Assembly (NCBI GenBank): GCA_965216915.1 | Contig: CBDCGS010000011.1 | Span: forward strand, 124,001-188,000 | Length of the DNA: 64,000 nt | Reading direction: 5' to 3' | Source: CBDCGS01 sp965216915 | GTDB taxonomy: Bacteria; Pseudomonadota; Alphaproteobacteria; UBA828 | Shown: positions 36,523-45,476 of the stretch, in pieces | Layout of the letters: each line of letters begins with the position of its first letter | Numbering within the stretch: position 1 is the first letter of the stretch | The notes under the pieces: model-generated | What the model was told of the DNA's origin: nothing | Database searches by the model: none | Seen by the model: only the letters and a program-made list of their open reading frames with translations | Program-made: the position numbers and the translations under genes

Positions 36523-37515
36523 TCAGGCCCCGTCCATCGTGAGGACCGCGGCGCCCTGAAGACGGCCGCTGCGAAGGCGCTCCAGCGCCTCGTTGGCGTT
36601 GGCGAGCGGGCTGGGCTCGACGCTCATCCTGATCGGCACCTTTGCTGCCAGCGCGAGAAACTCCTCGCCATCGCGGCGTGTGAGGTTGGCGACCGAGACG
36701 ATGCGGCGCTCGCGCCACAGGATGTCGTAGGGGAAGCTTGGAATGTCGCTCATGTGGATTCCGGCGCAGACCACGATGCCGCCGGGTGAGACCGTGCGGA
36801 GCGCGGCCGGCACGAGCGCGCCGACCGGCGCGAAGATGATCGCCGCGTCGAGCGGCTCCGGCGGCGCCTCGCCGGACTCACCGGCCCAGACGGCGCCGAG
36901 ATCGCGCGCGAAGCCCTTGGCCGCCTCATCACCCGCCCGCACGAACGCGAACACCCGGCGCCCCTGGTGGCGCGCGACCTGCGCGATGATGTGGGCTGCC
37001 GCACCGAAGCCATAGAGCCCGAGCGCTTCCGCATCTTCCGCCATGCGCAGCGAGCGATAACCGATCAGCCCCGCGCAGAGCAGCGGCGCTGCCTCGACGT
37101 CGCTCATGGTGCCGCCGACGGCGAAACAGTAGCGCTGATCGGCGACGCAATAATCGGCATAGCCGCCGTCGAGCGTATAGCCCGTGAAGCGCGCCGCCTC
37201 GCAGAGGTTCTCCTGCCCGCGCGCGCAATAGCGGCAGGTGCCGCAGGTCCAGCCGAGCCAGGGCACGCCGACGCGCGCGCCCTCGTCGAAGCGCTCGACT
37301 CCCTCGCCGACCGCCGCGACCCGCCCGACGACCTCGTGGCCGGGCACCACCGGCAGGCGCGGCTCGGGAAGCTCACCATCCACGACATGCAAATCGGTGC
37401 GGCACACGCCACAGGCGGCGACCCGCACGAGCACCTGGCCGGGCCCCGGCGCGGGGATGGGGCGTTGATCGAGCGAGAGGACCGGCGCGCCGCCGCGAAA
37501 CACCATGGCCCGCAT
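36523..37515 (-). CDS. Zinc-dependent alcohol dehydrogenase family protein
   Basis: A 330-residue MDR alcohol dehydrogenase. The catalytic-zinc cysteine is in ACGVCRTDLHVVDGELP near residue 36, with GHEVVGRV after it. The structural zinc site is complete: CGTCRYCARGQENLC near residue 94. The Rossmann glycines (LYGFGAAAHI) lie mid-protein. The ATG at 37515 has GGAGAG at good spacing. It lies 22 bases after the HyuA stop, so it is probably co-transcribed with it; its 3' end faces ccrM across 9 bases. It should oxidise an alcohol or reduce an aldehyde with NAD(P). Confidence 0.88.
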   Translation of the reverse strand: MRAMVFRGGAPVLSLDQRPIPAPGPGQVLVRVAACGVCRTDLHVVDGELPEPRLPVVPGHEVVGRVAAVGEGVERFDEGARVGVPWLGWTCGTCRYCARGQENLCEAARFTGYTLDGGYADYCVADQRYCFAVGGTMSDVEAAPLLCAGLIGYRSLRMAEDAEALGLYGFGAAAHIIAQVARHQGRRVFAFVRAGDEAAKGFARDLGAVWAGESGEAPPEPLDAAIIFAPVGALVPAALRTVSPGGIVVCAGIHMSDIPSFPYDILWRERRIVSVANLTRRDGEEFLALAAKVPIRMSVEPSPLANANEALERLRSGRLQGAAVLTMDGA

Positions 37516-37537
37516 GCCGCTCTCCATCGTCACACAC

Positions 37538-39577
37538 TCAGCCCTCGGTGATCCGCAGGAAGCCGAGTCCGTCGACCCGCAGACGTTGGCCGGGATGCAC
37601 GAGTGTCGTCGAAGAGGGCTCTTCGACGACAAGCGGGCCGGGCTCCTCCCATCCAGGTGGAAGCAAGTCGCGCTCCAGCACCGGCGTCTCGTGGCGCCCG
37701 TCTTCGCCGAAGTCGATTGAGCGCATGCCGCGCGCCGCCGCCTCGCGCGACCGGCCGTCCGCCTCCCACGCGCCGAGCTTCGGCCGCGGCACATCGGCGG
37801 TCGCCGTCAGGCGAAAGGTCACGAACTCGACCGGCGTGTCGGCCAGACGGAAGGTGTAGGCGCGCTCGTGCGCCGCATGAAAATCGTCGAGAAGCGAATC
37901 CATGGAGGCGCGATCGGGATCGACCGGCACCGAGACCGCGTGCTCCTGCCCGGCATAGCGAAGATCGATCTGGTTTTCGAAGGTGAGGTCGGAAGCGGCG
38001 CCATCGTCCGCGAAATAGTCGTTCGCCTCCCGACGAAGCTCACCGAACAGAGTACGGATGTCCTCGATCGCGATGTCGGCGGCGCGCTGGAGCGCGGTGC
38101 GCATGAAGTCGCGGCGCGGCGCGGTCGCCAACATGCCCCAGGCCGAGAAAAGCCCCGGGTAGCGCGGCACGATGATCTCGTCGACCCCAAGCTCGCGCCC
38201 AAGCGCCGCCGCGTGCATGGCACCGCCGCCGCCGCCAATGACGAGCGCGAAGTCGCGCGGATCGTGGCCGCGCTGGATCGAGACAAGCTTGAGCGCGTTG
38301 ATCATGTTCGCATCGACCAGGCGAATCACGGCGACGGCGGCGTCCTCCACCGAACAGTCGAGGCCATCGGCGATCTTCTGCATGGCACGGCGCGCGCGAT
38401 CCAGGTCGAGGCCGAATTGGCCACCGGCGAAATTGCCCGGGTTGAGCACGCCCGCGATCAGCTTGGCGTCGGTCACGGTTGGCTCGGTGCCGCCGCGGCC
38501 GTAGCAGGCGGGGCCGGGATCGGCACCGGCGCTCACCGGCCCTACCGTGAGGCGCCCGGCGGCGTCGAACCAAGCGATGGAGCCGCCGCCCGCGCCGATT
38601 TCCACGATATCGACCACGGGCACGCGCACCGGGTAGCCGTAGCGGATGCGGCTCGATTCGATGCGATGGTCGGTCGTGACCTTGGGCTTGCCCCCCTCGA
38701 TGGTGGAGCATTTCGCGGTCGTGCCGCCGATGTCGAGATAGATGATGTTGTCTTCGTCGCAGAGCGCGCCGATCAGCGCCGCACCGTTGACGCCCGCCGC
38801 CGGCCCCGATTCGAGCAGCGTGATCGGCTGCTCTCTGGCCCGAACGAAGCTCGCCGTTCCGCCGTTCGATTGCATGGCCATGTAGGGGCAGTCGAGGCCG
38901 GCATCGCCGAGCGCGGTTTCGAGCGTCTCGAAGTAGCGTTCGACGATCGGCTGCACGTAGGCATTGAGCACGGCTGTGTTCGCCCGCTCATATTCCCGCC
39001 ATTCGCGCGTGATTTCGTGCGATGCGGTGACCGCCACGTCGGGCAAGCGTTCCCGGAGATAGGCGGCGCAGAGCGCTTCGTGCGCCGGCGCGGCATAGGA
39101 ATGGAGAAATTGGACGGCGATCGCGTCGACCCCCGCGCTACGACACTGCTCGATCACGGGATCGAGCACGGCAACGTCGAACGGCGTGAGCACATGTCCC
39201 CGCGCGTCGATCCGCTCGGCGACCTCGAAGCGCAGCTTGCGCTCGACGAAGGGCACTTCCTTCTCGTAGCGCAGATTGTAGAGATCGGGCCGGTTGCCGC
39301 GCGCGATCTCCAGCACATCGCGGAAGCCTTGGGTCGTGACGAGTGCGGTCTTGACGCCCTTCCGCTCGGTGATCGCGTTGATCACGGTGGTGCCGCCGTG
39401 CACGAAAAATGTGACCGAGGCGGGATCGAGGCCGGAGAGTCGGATCGTGTCGAGCACACCCTGGGTGAGGCTTTTCGGCGTGGTCAGCGATTTCGCGACG
39501 CGGAGATCACCAGTCGCCTCGTCGAAGTGGACGAGGTCGGTGAAGGTGCCGCCGATGTCGCTCGCCAGACGTCCCAT
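37538..39577 (-). CDS. Hydantoinase A / oxoprolinase family protein without adjacent HyuB
   Basis: A 679-residue ATPase subunit of the HyuA family. The first phosphate loop ASDIGGTFTDLVHFD is at the N-terminus and the second, YLDIGGTTAKCSTIEGG, near residue 265; VIGGGGGAMHAAALGRELG completes the fold. HyuA normally works with HyuB in ATP-dependent opening of hydantoin-type rings. Here the downstream gene is an alcohol dehydrogenase and no HyuB is next to it; an unpaired HyuB is encoded at 48727-50541 on the same strand. The two could form one enzyme. Confidence 0.88.
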   Translation of the reverse strand: MGRLASDIGGTFTDLVHFDEATGDLRVAKSLTTPKSLTQGVLDTIRLSGLDPASVTFFVHGGTTVINAITERKGVKTALVTTQGFRDVLEIARGNRPDLYNLRYEKEVPFVERKLRFEVAERIDARGHVLTPFDVAVLDPVIEQCRSAGVDAIAVQFLHSYAAPAHEALCAAYLRERLPDVAVTASHEITREWREYERANTAVLNAYVQPIVERYFETLETALGDAGLDCPYMAMQSNGGTASFVRAREQPITLLESGPAAGVNGAALIGALCDEDNIIYLDIGGTTAKCSTIEGGKPKVTTDHRIESSRIRYGYPVRVPVVDIVEIGAGGGSIAWFDAAGRLTVGPVSAGADPGPACYGRGGTEPTVTDAKLIAGVLNPGNFAGGQFGLDLDRARRAMQKIADGLDCSVEDAAVAVIRLVDANMINALKLVSIQRGHDPRDFALVIGGGGGAMHAAALGRELGVDEIIVPRYPGLFSAWGMLATAPRRDFMRTALQRAADIAIEDIRTLFGELRREANDYFADDGAASDLTFENQIDLRYAGQEHAVSVPVDPDRASMDSLLDDFHAAHERAYTFRLADTPVEFVTFRLTATADVPRPKLGAWEADGRSREAAARGMRSIDFGEDGRHETPVLERDLLPPGWEEPGPLVVEEPSSTTLVHPGQRLRVDGLGFLRITEG

Positions 39578-39687
39578 GGTGATCGGCTCCCCGTGTTTGC
39601 CCGCCGCGATTATTCATAGGGCCGCGAGCCGGTCAAACCCGCAAGGGATGTGCAGCGAACGATCCGATCCCCGACCGTGATGCCGCC

Positions 39688-40476
39688 TTACGTGACGAGC
39701 GTGAGGCTGACGGCACCCAGCGGGCCGAGGCTCGCCGTGAGCCGATCACCCGGCTGAACGGGTGCGGGCGTGATGCATGTCCCGGTGGTGACGATGTCGC
39801 CCGCGCGGAGCGGCGGTCCGCGGCGCGCGCGGTCGTTGGCGAGCCAGGTCAGTGCGACGCGGGGGTCGCCGAGAACGTTCGCACCCGTCCCGTCGGCGGC
39901 GTGCCCGTCGTTGATCGTGAGCGCCGCTTCGTGGCTGACCAGATCCATCTCGCGCCACGCCTCGGGCGCGGCCGGTCCGATCACCAGATATTCGGTGCAG
40001 GCGTTGTCGGCGATGAGCTGCGCGGCGCCGACAACGGCGAAGTCGTGATAGCGCGAATCCGGGATCTCGATGGCGGGATGCAAGCTTTCGACCGCGGCGA
40101 GCACCTCGTCGACCGCGTAGTCGGCATCGCGGGCGGGCAGATCGCGCGCCAGGCGAAAGGCGAACTCGACCTCGGCGACCCGCATGTGGAGGTGCGCTGC
40201 CGGAAGCGCGGCGCCGCTCTCGTGGAGCTTGCTTGCGAGGATGCGGCCGGCGAGCGGTCCGTCGACGCCGATATGGGCTTGGCCCGCCGCGCTCGTGGCC
40301 GCGATCTTCCAGCCGACGACGGCAGCGCCTGCCGCTTCCGCCAGCGCGTCTTGCACGGCGTAGCCATCCTCGATCGAGACCGGCCGACACGCCGCGGGCA
40401 GCGCCTCGATGAGCGCATGCCCCTCCCACGCGGCCAGGATGGCCCGCGCGGCCTGCTTGCTTTGGGTCTCGTCCAT
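39688..40476 (-). CDS. 2-keto-4-pentenoate hydratase / fumarylacetoacetate hydrolase family protein
   Basis: A 262-residue member of the MhpD-like hydratase group in the FAH superfamily, typically acting late in meta-cleavage of aromatic compounds. The segment VVGWKIAATSAAGQ and the metal-binding acidic motif VAEVEFAFRLARDLP (ExE), with ESLHPAIEIPDSRY, follow the family pattern. No other meta-cleavage genes are nearby, so the substrate is open. It is 110 bases upstream of the HyuA gene on the same strand and divergent from the YciI gene. Confidence 0.82.
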   Translation of the reverse strand: MDETQSKQAARAILAAWEGHALIEALPAACRPVSIEDGYAVQDALAEAAGAAVVGWKIAATSAAGQAHIGVDGPLAGRILASKLHESGAALPAAHLHMRVAEVEFAFRLARDLPARDADYAVDEVLAAVESLHPAIEIPDSRYHDFAVVGAAQLIADNACTEYLVIGPAAPEAWREMDLVSHEAALTINDGHAADGTGANVLGDPRVALTWLANDRARRGPPLRAGDIVTTGTCITPAPVQPGDRLTASLGPLGAVSLTLVT

Positions 40477-40563
40477 GGGGGCATGCTAGCCGGCGGCCAA
40501 GCGACTTCCAAGCCATCAGCCGGCCATGCGATGCTCGCCCGCCAGCGCCAGGAGGATACCCCG

Positions 40564-40863
40564 ATGTATTACGTGATCTTCGCGACCGACAAGCCGGACT
40601 CGCTGCAGCTTCGGCTCGACACGCGCGAGACCCATCGCGCGTTCTTGCGCGATCACCCGGATCACTCGGACGTCACGATGGTCCACGGCGGTCCGACGCT
40701 CGCGGACGACGCGGAGACCATGAACGGCTCGCTGCTGATCGTCGAGGCGCCGAGTTTGGACGCCGTGCGGGCGTTCGCCGCCGCCGATCCCTACGCCAAG
40801 GCCGGCTTGTTCGCGACCTCCAGCATCCGCCCGTGGAACTGGACGCTCGGCCGGCCCGACTAG
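40564..40863 (+). CDS. YciI family protein
   Basis: A 99-residue single-domain protein of the YciI (ferredoxin-like, dimeric alpha/beta barrel) group. It starts MYYVIFATDKPDSL and has the conserved histidine and aspartate residues THRAFLRDHPDH and the ending ADPYAKAGLF typical of the family. Members are proposed hydrolase- or dehalogenase-like enzymes, but function is unproven. A strong GGAGG precedes the ATG. Confidence 0.88.
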   Translation: MYYVIFATDKPDSLQLRLDTRETHRAFLRDHPDHSDVTMVHGGPTLADDAETMNGSLLIVEAPSLDAVRAFAAADPYAKAGLFATSSIRPWNWTLGRPD

Positions 40864-40907
40864 CGCGTGCGCGCTTCGGATTGTGGCAGCGTGCGCGAGC
40901 GCGGCGG

Positions 40908-41666
40908 CTACATGCCGAGCGAGATTCCTTCGTCGATCAGCATCAGCCCGCCATACATCGCACGGCTATCGTCGCTCGCGAGGTAGACGGCCGCGGCCGC
41001 CATGTCTTCAGCCGCGGAATAGGTGCGTCCGCTCGGCGTGCGCTCCGCCATGGTATCGAGCATGGTCTTGAACTCGGGGGCGGTGCGCACGTTCTCGTTC
41101 ATCGGCGTCGCGGTGTTGCCCGGCAGGATGGCGTTGACGTTGATCCCGTGGGGCGCCAGCTCGAGCGCATGAGCCTTGGTCATGTAGTTGATCGCCGCCT
41201 TGGTGGCGCAATAGGCCGCATAGGTGTTGAAGGCCATCACACCGGTCACCGACGAGAGGTTGATGATCTTGCCGCCCCCCTGCCGCTTCATGATGGGCGC
41301 CACCGCCTCGATGGTGAAGAACGTGCCCTTGACGTTGATGTCCATCATGCGGTCGTAGTCCGCCTCGTTGGTCTCGCCGACAGGCGTCGGGTAGAAGACG
41401 CCCGCCGAGTTGACCAGGATGTCGATCCGGCCGAAGGCGGCGATCACCTCGGCGACCATGCCGTTGATCGCCTCGACCGAGCGGATATCCGCCACGAACG
41501 GTTTTGCGCCGTTGCCAACACGCTCGGCCACGCCGGCCGCTTTCTCGCGGTTGCCCGCGCCCACGACGGCGACCTTCGCGCCCTCGCGCGCAAAGGCGGT
41601 CGCGATCGCCTCGCCAATGCCCGATGTCCCGCCGGTGATCAGCGCCACTTTGTCTTGCAATTTCAT
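40908..41666 (-). CDS. SDR family NAD(P)-dependent oxidoreductase
   Basis: A 252-residue classical short-chain dehydrogenase. The cofactor motif TGGTSGIGEAIA is at residues 11-22, NSAG (usually NNAG) near residue 86, and the catalytic triad in NLSSVTG and YAAYCATKAA near residues 140-160. It resembles the SDR at 4256-5011 in length but differs in sequence. It is divergent from the acyl-CoA ligase gene across 98 bases, suggesting a shared control region. Confidence 0.88.
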   Translation of the reverse strand: MKLQDKVALITGGTSGIGEAIATAFAREGAKVAVVGAGNREKAAGVAERVGNGAKPFVADIRSVEAINGMVAEVIAAFGRIDILVNSAGVFYPTPVGETNEADYDRMMDINVKGTFFTIEAVAPIMKRQGGGKIINLSSVTGVMAFNTYAAYCATKAAINYMTKAHALELAPHGINVNAILPGNTATPMNENVRTAPEFKTMLDTMAERTPSGRTYSAAEDMAAAAVYLASDDSRAMYGGLMLIDEGISLGM

Positions 41667-41764
41667 CGCCTGGTTTCCCCCGTGGAGCGGCCCTTGTCGA
41701 TGGTTCGGAGTCTAGCATAAGGTCGACGCCCGGGCCGGCCCACGAAGCGCGAAAGAGGCACGTT

Positions 41765-43417
41765 ATGCACGGTCTCATGCAAGACATCCCGCTGATGATC
41801 TCGTCGCTCATCCGCTACGCGGCGGACTATCACGGTGAGCGCGAGATCATCTCACGCTCGGTCGAGGGCCCCATCCACCGCTATACCTATCGGGAATGCG
41901 AGGCGCGCGCGAAGCGGCTCGCCAATCTGCTCAGCCGGCTCGACATCAAGAGGGGCGATCGCATCGGCACGCTTGCGTGGAACGGCTATCGTCACTTCGA
42001 GCTCTTCTACGGCGTCTCGGGCTTCGGCGCCGTGCTGCACACGATCAACCCGCGGCTCTTCACCGAGCAGATCACCTACATCATCAACCACGCCGAGGAC
42101 CGTTTCCTCTTCGTCGACACGACGTTCGTCGAACTCCTCGAGGGGATCGCCGATCAGCTGCCGACGGTCGAGGGCTATATCGTCCTCACCGACGAAGCCC
42201 ACATGCCCGCGACCTCGCTCCCCAACGCGCAGTGCTACGAGACGCTGCTCGCCGGTGAGAGCGAGGATTATGCGTGGCCCATGTTCGACGAGCGGATGGC
42301 CTCGTCGCTTTGCTACACCTCGGGCACGACCGGCAACCCCAAGGGCGTGCTCTACAGCCACCGCTCGACGCTCTTGCACGCCATGGCGGCGTGCCAGAAT
42401 AGCGCGATAGGGCTTGGCGCCCATGATGTGATCATGCCGATCGCGCCGATGTATCACGGCAATGGCTGGTCGCTGCCCTACCTCGCGTGCCTCACCGGCG
42501 CGAACATCGTCCTGCCCGGCACCAAGATGGACGGCGCGAGCATCCAGGCGCTGATCGAGACCGAGGGCATCACCTTCACGCTTGGCGTGCCGACGGTGTT
42601 CACGATGCTGCTCGAATATCTCGAGCAGAGCGGCAAGCGCATCGACTCGCTGACCCGCGCCGCAATCGGCGGCTCCGCCGTGCCGCGGGCCATGATCGAG
42701 CGGCTGAAGGACCCCTACGGCGTCGAGGTGCTCCAGCTCTGGGGCATGACCGAGACCTCGCCGCTCGGCACGATGGCAACACCGACGCCGGCGATCGACG
42801 CCCTACCGGATGACGAGCGCGCGGCGGTGCTGCGCCAACAAGGGCGCGTGCAGTTCGGCCTCGAGCTCAAGATCGTCGGCGAGGACGGCGAGCCCGTGCC
42901 GCATGACGGCAAGACCTTCGGCGACATGCTGGTGCGCAGCAATTGGGCCGCGAGCGGCTATTTCAAGGGCGAGGGCGGCAACAAGCTCGACAATGAGAGC
43001 TGGTTCCCGACGGGCGATGTCGCGACGCTCGATGAGCATGGCTACATGCGCATCACCGACCGCACCAAGGACGTGATCAAGTCCGGCGGCGAGTGGATCA
43101 GCTCGATCGACCTCGAGAACGCCGCAATGAGCCACCCCGACGTGCGCCAGGCCGCCGTGATCGGCGTCTATCACCCCAAGTGGGAAGAGCGCCCGCTGAT
43201 GGTGGTGGTGCCGAAGGAGGGCAAGACCCCCGACAAGGCCGTGCTCAACGACTTCCTCGCCGGCAAGGTCGCCAAGTGGTGGCTGCCGGACGACGTGGTG
43301 CTGATCGACGAGCTGCCCCTGACCGCCACCGGCAAGATCAAGAAATCACGGCTCCGCGAAATGTTCGAGGACTACACGCTGCCGACGGCCGACGACGAGC
43401 GCCGCGCGCCGGCCTAG
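41765..43417 (+). CDS. Long-chain fatty acid / alkanoate-CoA ligase (acyl-adenylate-forming)
   Basis: A 550-residue member of the acyl-adenylate-forming superfamily, which activates a carboxylic acid to its CoA thioester with ATP. The P-loop SSLCYTSGTTGNPKGVLYSH is near residue 180, the adenine-binding LQLWGMTETSPLG near residue 325, and the hinge/lysine region YMRITDRTKDVIKSGGEWIS near residue 420. The active-site lysine is in TGKIKKSRLRE at the C-terminus. Similar sequences are annotated as 3-methylmercaptopropionyl-CoA ligases; I cannot decide the chain specificity. Confidence 0.9.
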   Translation: MHGLMQDIPLMISSLIRYAADYHGEREIISRSVEGPIHRYTYRECEARAKRLANLLSRLDIKRGDRIGTLAWNGYRHFELFYGVSGFGAVLHTINPRLFTEQITYIINHAEDRFLFVDTTFVELLEGIADQLPTVEGYIVLTDEAHMPATSLPNAQCYETLLAGESEDYAWPMFDERMASSLCYTSGTTGNPKGVLYSHRSTLLHAMAACQNSAIGLGAHDVIMPIAPMYHGNGWSLPYLACLTGANIVLPGTKMDGASIQALIETEGITFTLGVPTVFTMLLEYLEQSGKRIDSLTRAAIGGSAVPRAMIERLKDPYGVEVLQLWGMTETSPLGTMATPTPAIDALPDDERAAVLRQQGRVQFGLELKIVGEDGEPVPHDGKTFGDMLVRSNWAASGYFKGEGGNKLDNESWFPTGDVATLDEHGYMRITDRTKDVIKSGGEWISSIDLENAAMSHPDVRQAAVIGVYHPKWEERPLMVVVPKEGKTPDKAVLNDFLAGKVAKWWLPDDVVLIDELPLTATGKIKKSRLREMFEDYTLPTADDERRAPA

Positions 43418-43454
43418 ACTCCGGACCGGCCGCCTTTCTCCGGGCTGACGCGGC

Positions 43455-44771
43455 TCAGGCGTTTCGCCCGGGAATCCAGTTGGTGCCGGCAAGCGGCACG
43501 CCGGCCATGGCCGCCGCCTCCACCGTGAGAGCGACCATGTCCTCCGGCTCGAGATTGTGGACGTGGGACTTTCCGTTCGCCCGCGCGACAGTCTGTAGCT
43601 CGAGCACCAACGCCGCCAGATAGTTCCTCACCAGACGCGCGCCCTTCTCGGGCGGCAGCCGTGTCTCGAGCTCGGGCAGCTGCGTCGCGATGCCGACCGG
43701 GCACCGGCCGGTGTGGCAGTGGTGACAGAGGCCGGGCGCGGTTCCGAGCGCCTCGTAGTCCTCTCGATAGGCGGGCTTGTTGCAGCCGAGTGCAATCATC
43801 GCCGCAACCCCGATGGACACCGCGTCGGCCCCGAGCGCCAGCGCCTTGGCGACATCCGCGCCACTCCGAATGCCACCGGAGACGATCAGCTGCACCTTGC
43901 GGTGCATGCCGAGTTCCTGCAGCGCCTCGACCGCCATCCGCACCGCCGGCAGCGTGGGAATGCCGACATGCTCGATGAAGACGTCCTGCGTCGCGGCCGT
44001 GCCGCCCTGCATGCCGTCGATCACGATCACGTCCGCGCCCGCCTTGACGCAGAGCGGCACGTCATATTGCGGACGGGTCGCGCCGATCTTGCAGTAGATC
44101 GGCTTTTCCCAATCGGTGATCTCCCGCAGCTCCTCGATCTTGATCTCCAGGTCGTCGGGACCGGTCCAGTCCGGATGCCGACACGCGCTCCGCTGATCGA
44201 TCCCTTCGGGCAGATCGCGCATCCCGGCAACGCGTTCGTTGATCTTGAGCCCGAGGAGCATGCCGCCACCGCCGGGCTTCGCCCCCTGGCCGATGACGAC
44301 CTCGATGGCGTCCGCCCGTCTCAGGTCGTTCGGATTCAAGCCGTAGCGAGACGGCAGCACCTGGTACACGAGCGTCTTGGACGCATCGCGCTCCTCGGAG
44401 GTCATGCCGCCATCGCCCGTCGTCGTGCTGGTGCCCATTTCCGTCGCTGCACGGCCGAGCGCCTCCTTGGCATTGGCGCCGAGGGCGCCGAAGCTCATGC
44501 CCGCGATCGTGATGGGAATCTTGAGGGAAATCGGATTCTTGGCGAAGCGGGTGCCGAGCGCGACATCCGTGCCGCACGTCTCGCGATACCCTTCGAGGGG
44601 ATAGCGCGAGACCGAGGCACCGAGGAAAAGCAGATCATCGAAGGTGGGCAGCGCCCGCTTGGCCCCGAAGCCGCGGATGCTGTAGAGCCCTTCGTCGGCC
44701 ATACGTTGAATTTCTGCGATGACGTGGTGCGGGAAGGTGTGAGAGCTATCGAGCGTCATGGCGGGCCTCAC
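43455..44771 (-). CDS. glxD: FMN-binding glutamate synthase family protein (GlxD / MgsC-like)
   Basis: A 438-residue stand-alone FMN domain of the glutamate synthase large subunit. It has the barrel motifs MSFGALGANAKEALGRAA and TTTGDGGMTSEERD, the glycine loop GQGAKPGGGGMLLG, and iron-sulfur cysteines CHHCHTGRCPVGIATQ near residue 345. In methylotrophs the equivalent (MgsC) makes N-methylglutamate from methylamine and glutamate; the rhizobial version is GlxD. It is third in glxB-glxC-glxD, 21 bases after glxC. Confidence 0.88.
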   Translation of the reverse strand: MRPAMTLDSSHTFPHHVIAEIQRMADEGLYSIRGFGAKRALPTFDDLLFLGASVSRYPLEGYRETCGTDVALGTRFAKNPISLKIPITIAGMSFGALGANAKEALGRAATEMGTSTTTGDGGMTSEERDASKTLVYQVLPSRYGLNPNDLRRADAIEVVIGQGAKPGGGGMLLGLKINERVAGMRDLPEGIDQRSACRHPDWTGPDDLEIKIEELREITDWEKPIYCKIGATRPQYDVPLCVKAGADVIVIDGMQGGTAATQDVFIEHVGIPTLPAVRMAVEALQELGMHRKVQLIVSGGIRSGADVAKALALGADAVSIGVAAMIALGCNKPAYREDYEALGTAPGLCHHCHTGRCPVGIATQLPELETRLPPEKGARLVRNYLAALVLELQTVARANGKSHVHNLEPEDMVALTVEAAAMAGVPLAGTNWIPGRNA

Positions 44772-44792
44772 CGTTGTGATGCGGCAGGTGGC

Positions 44793-45476
44793 TCAATAAG
44801 CGTCGGCGTGATCGATGCTGAAATTGTAGAGCTTGCGCGCCGATCCGAACCGACGAAAGGACGCGGCGTCCGCATCCAATCCGGCCTTGTCGAGAAGCGT
44901 CGCGAGGGAGGCGACGTGAGCGGGCGTTATTTCCTTCTCGACGCAATCGGCGCCGAGCCCTGCGACCGCGCCGCCGACAAAGATCTCAGCTTCGTAGAGC
45001 GAATCACCGAGCCCGTGATCGGCGTCACCGCAAATGATGAGACGCCCGCTTTGGCCCATGAACGCGCTCATATGGCCGACCGAGCCGCCAATGATGAGAT
45101 CGACGCCCTTCATCGAGATGCCGCAGCGGGCGCTCGCATTGCCGTGGATGACGATCATGCCGCCATGCCCACTCGCGCCCGCCGCGTCGGCGGCATCGCC
45201 CAGCACGCGAATCCGGCCCGATGCCATGTTCTCGCCGACGCCTTTGCCGCAATGGCCGCGCACGGTGATGTCGGCAGCCTCGTTCATGCCGCCGCAGAAA
45301 TAGCCGACATTGCCGTCAAGCGTGACCGACAGCGGTGCGGTCAGGCCGGCGACGAGCGCATGCTTGCCATCCGGATGTCGGATCTCCCAATCGCGCTCGC
45401 CGGTATCGGCGGGCAGTGCGTGCAGGCGCGCGTTCAGATCGCGCACGCTCGTTTCCCGCAGGTCGACGACGCTCAC
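44793..45476 (-). CDS. glxC: GXGXG-domain glutamate synthase protein (GlxC / MgsB-like)
   Basis: A 227-residue protein equal to the C-terminal GXGXG beta-helix of glutamate synthase, which has a structural role linking the other domains. The repeated glycine pattern is clear in GNVGYFCGGMNEAADITVRGHCGKGVGEN and ASGHGGMIVIHGNASARCG. The GTG start overlaps the glxB stop (GTGA), so the two are coupled. It would join GlxB and GlxD in one complex. Confidence 0.88.
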   Translation of the reverse strand: MSVVDLRETSVRDLNARLHALPADTGERDWEIRHPDGKHALVAGLTAPLSVTLDGNVGYFCGGMNEAADITVRGHCGKGVGENMASGRIRVLGDAADAAGASGHGGMIVIHGNASARCGISMKGVDLIIGGSVGHMSAFMGQSGRLIICGDADHGLGDSLYEAEIFVGGAVAGLGADCVEKEITPAHVASLATLLDKAGLDADAASFRRFGSARKLYNFSIDHADAY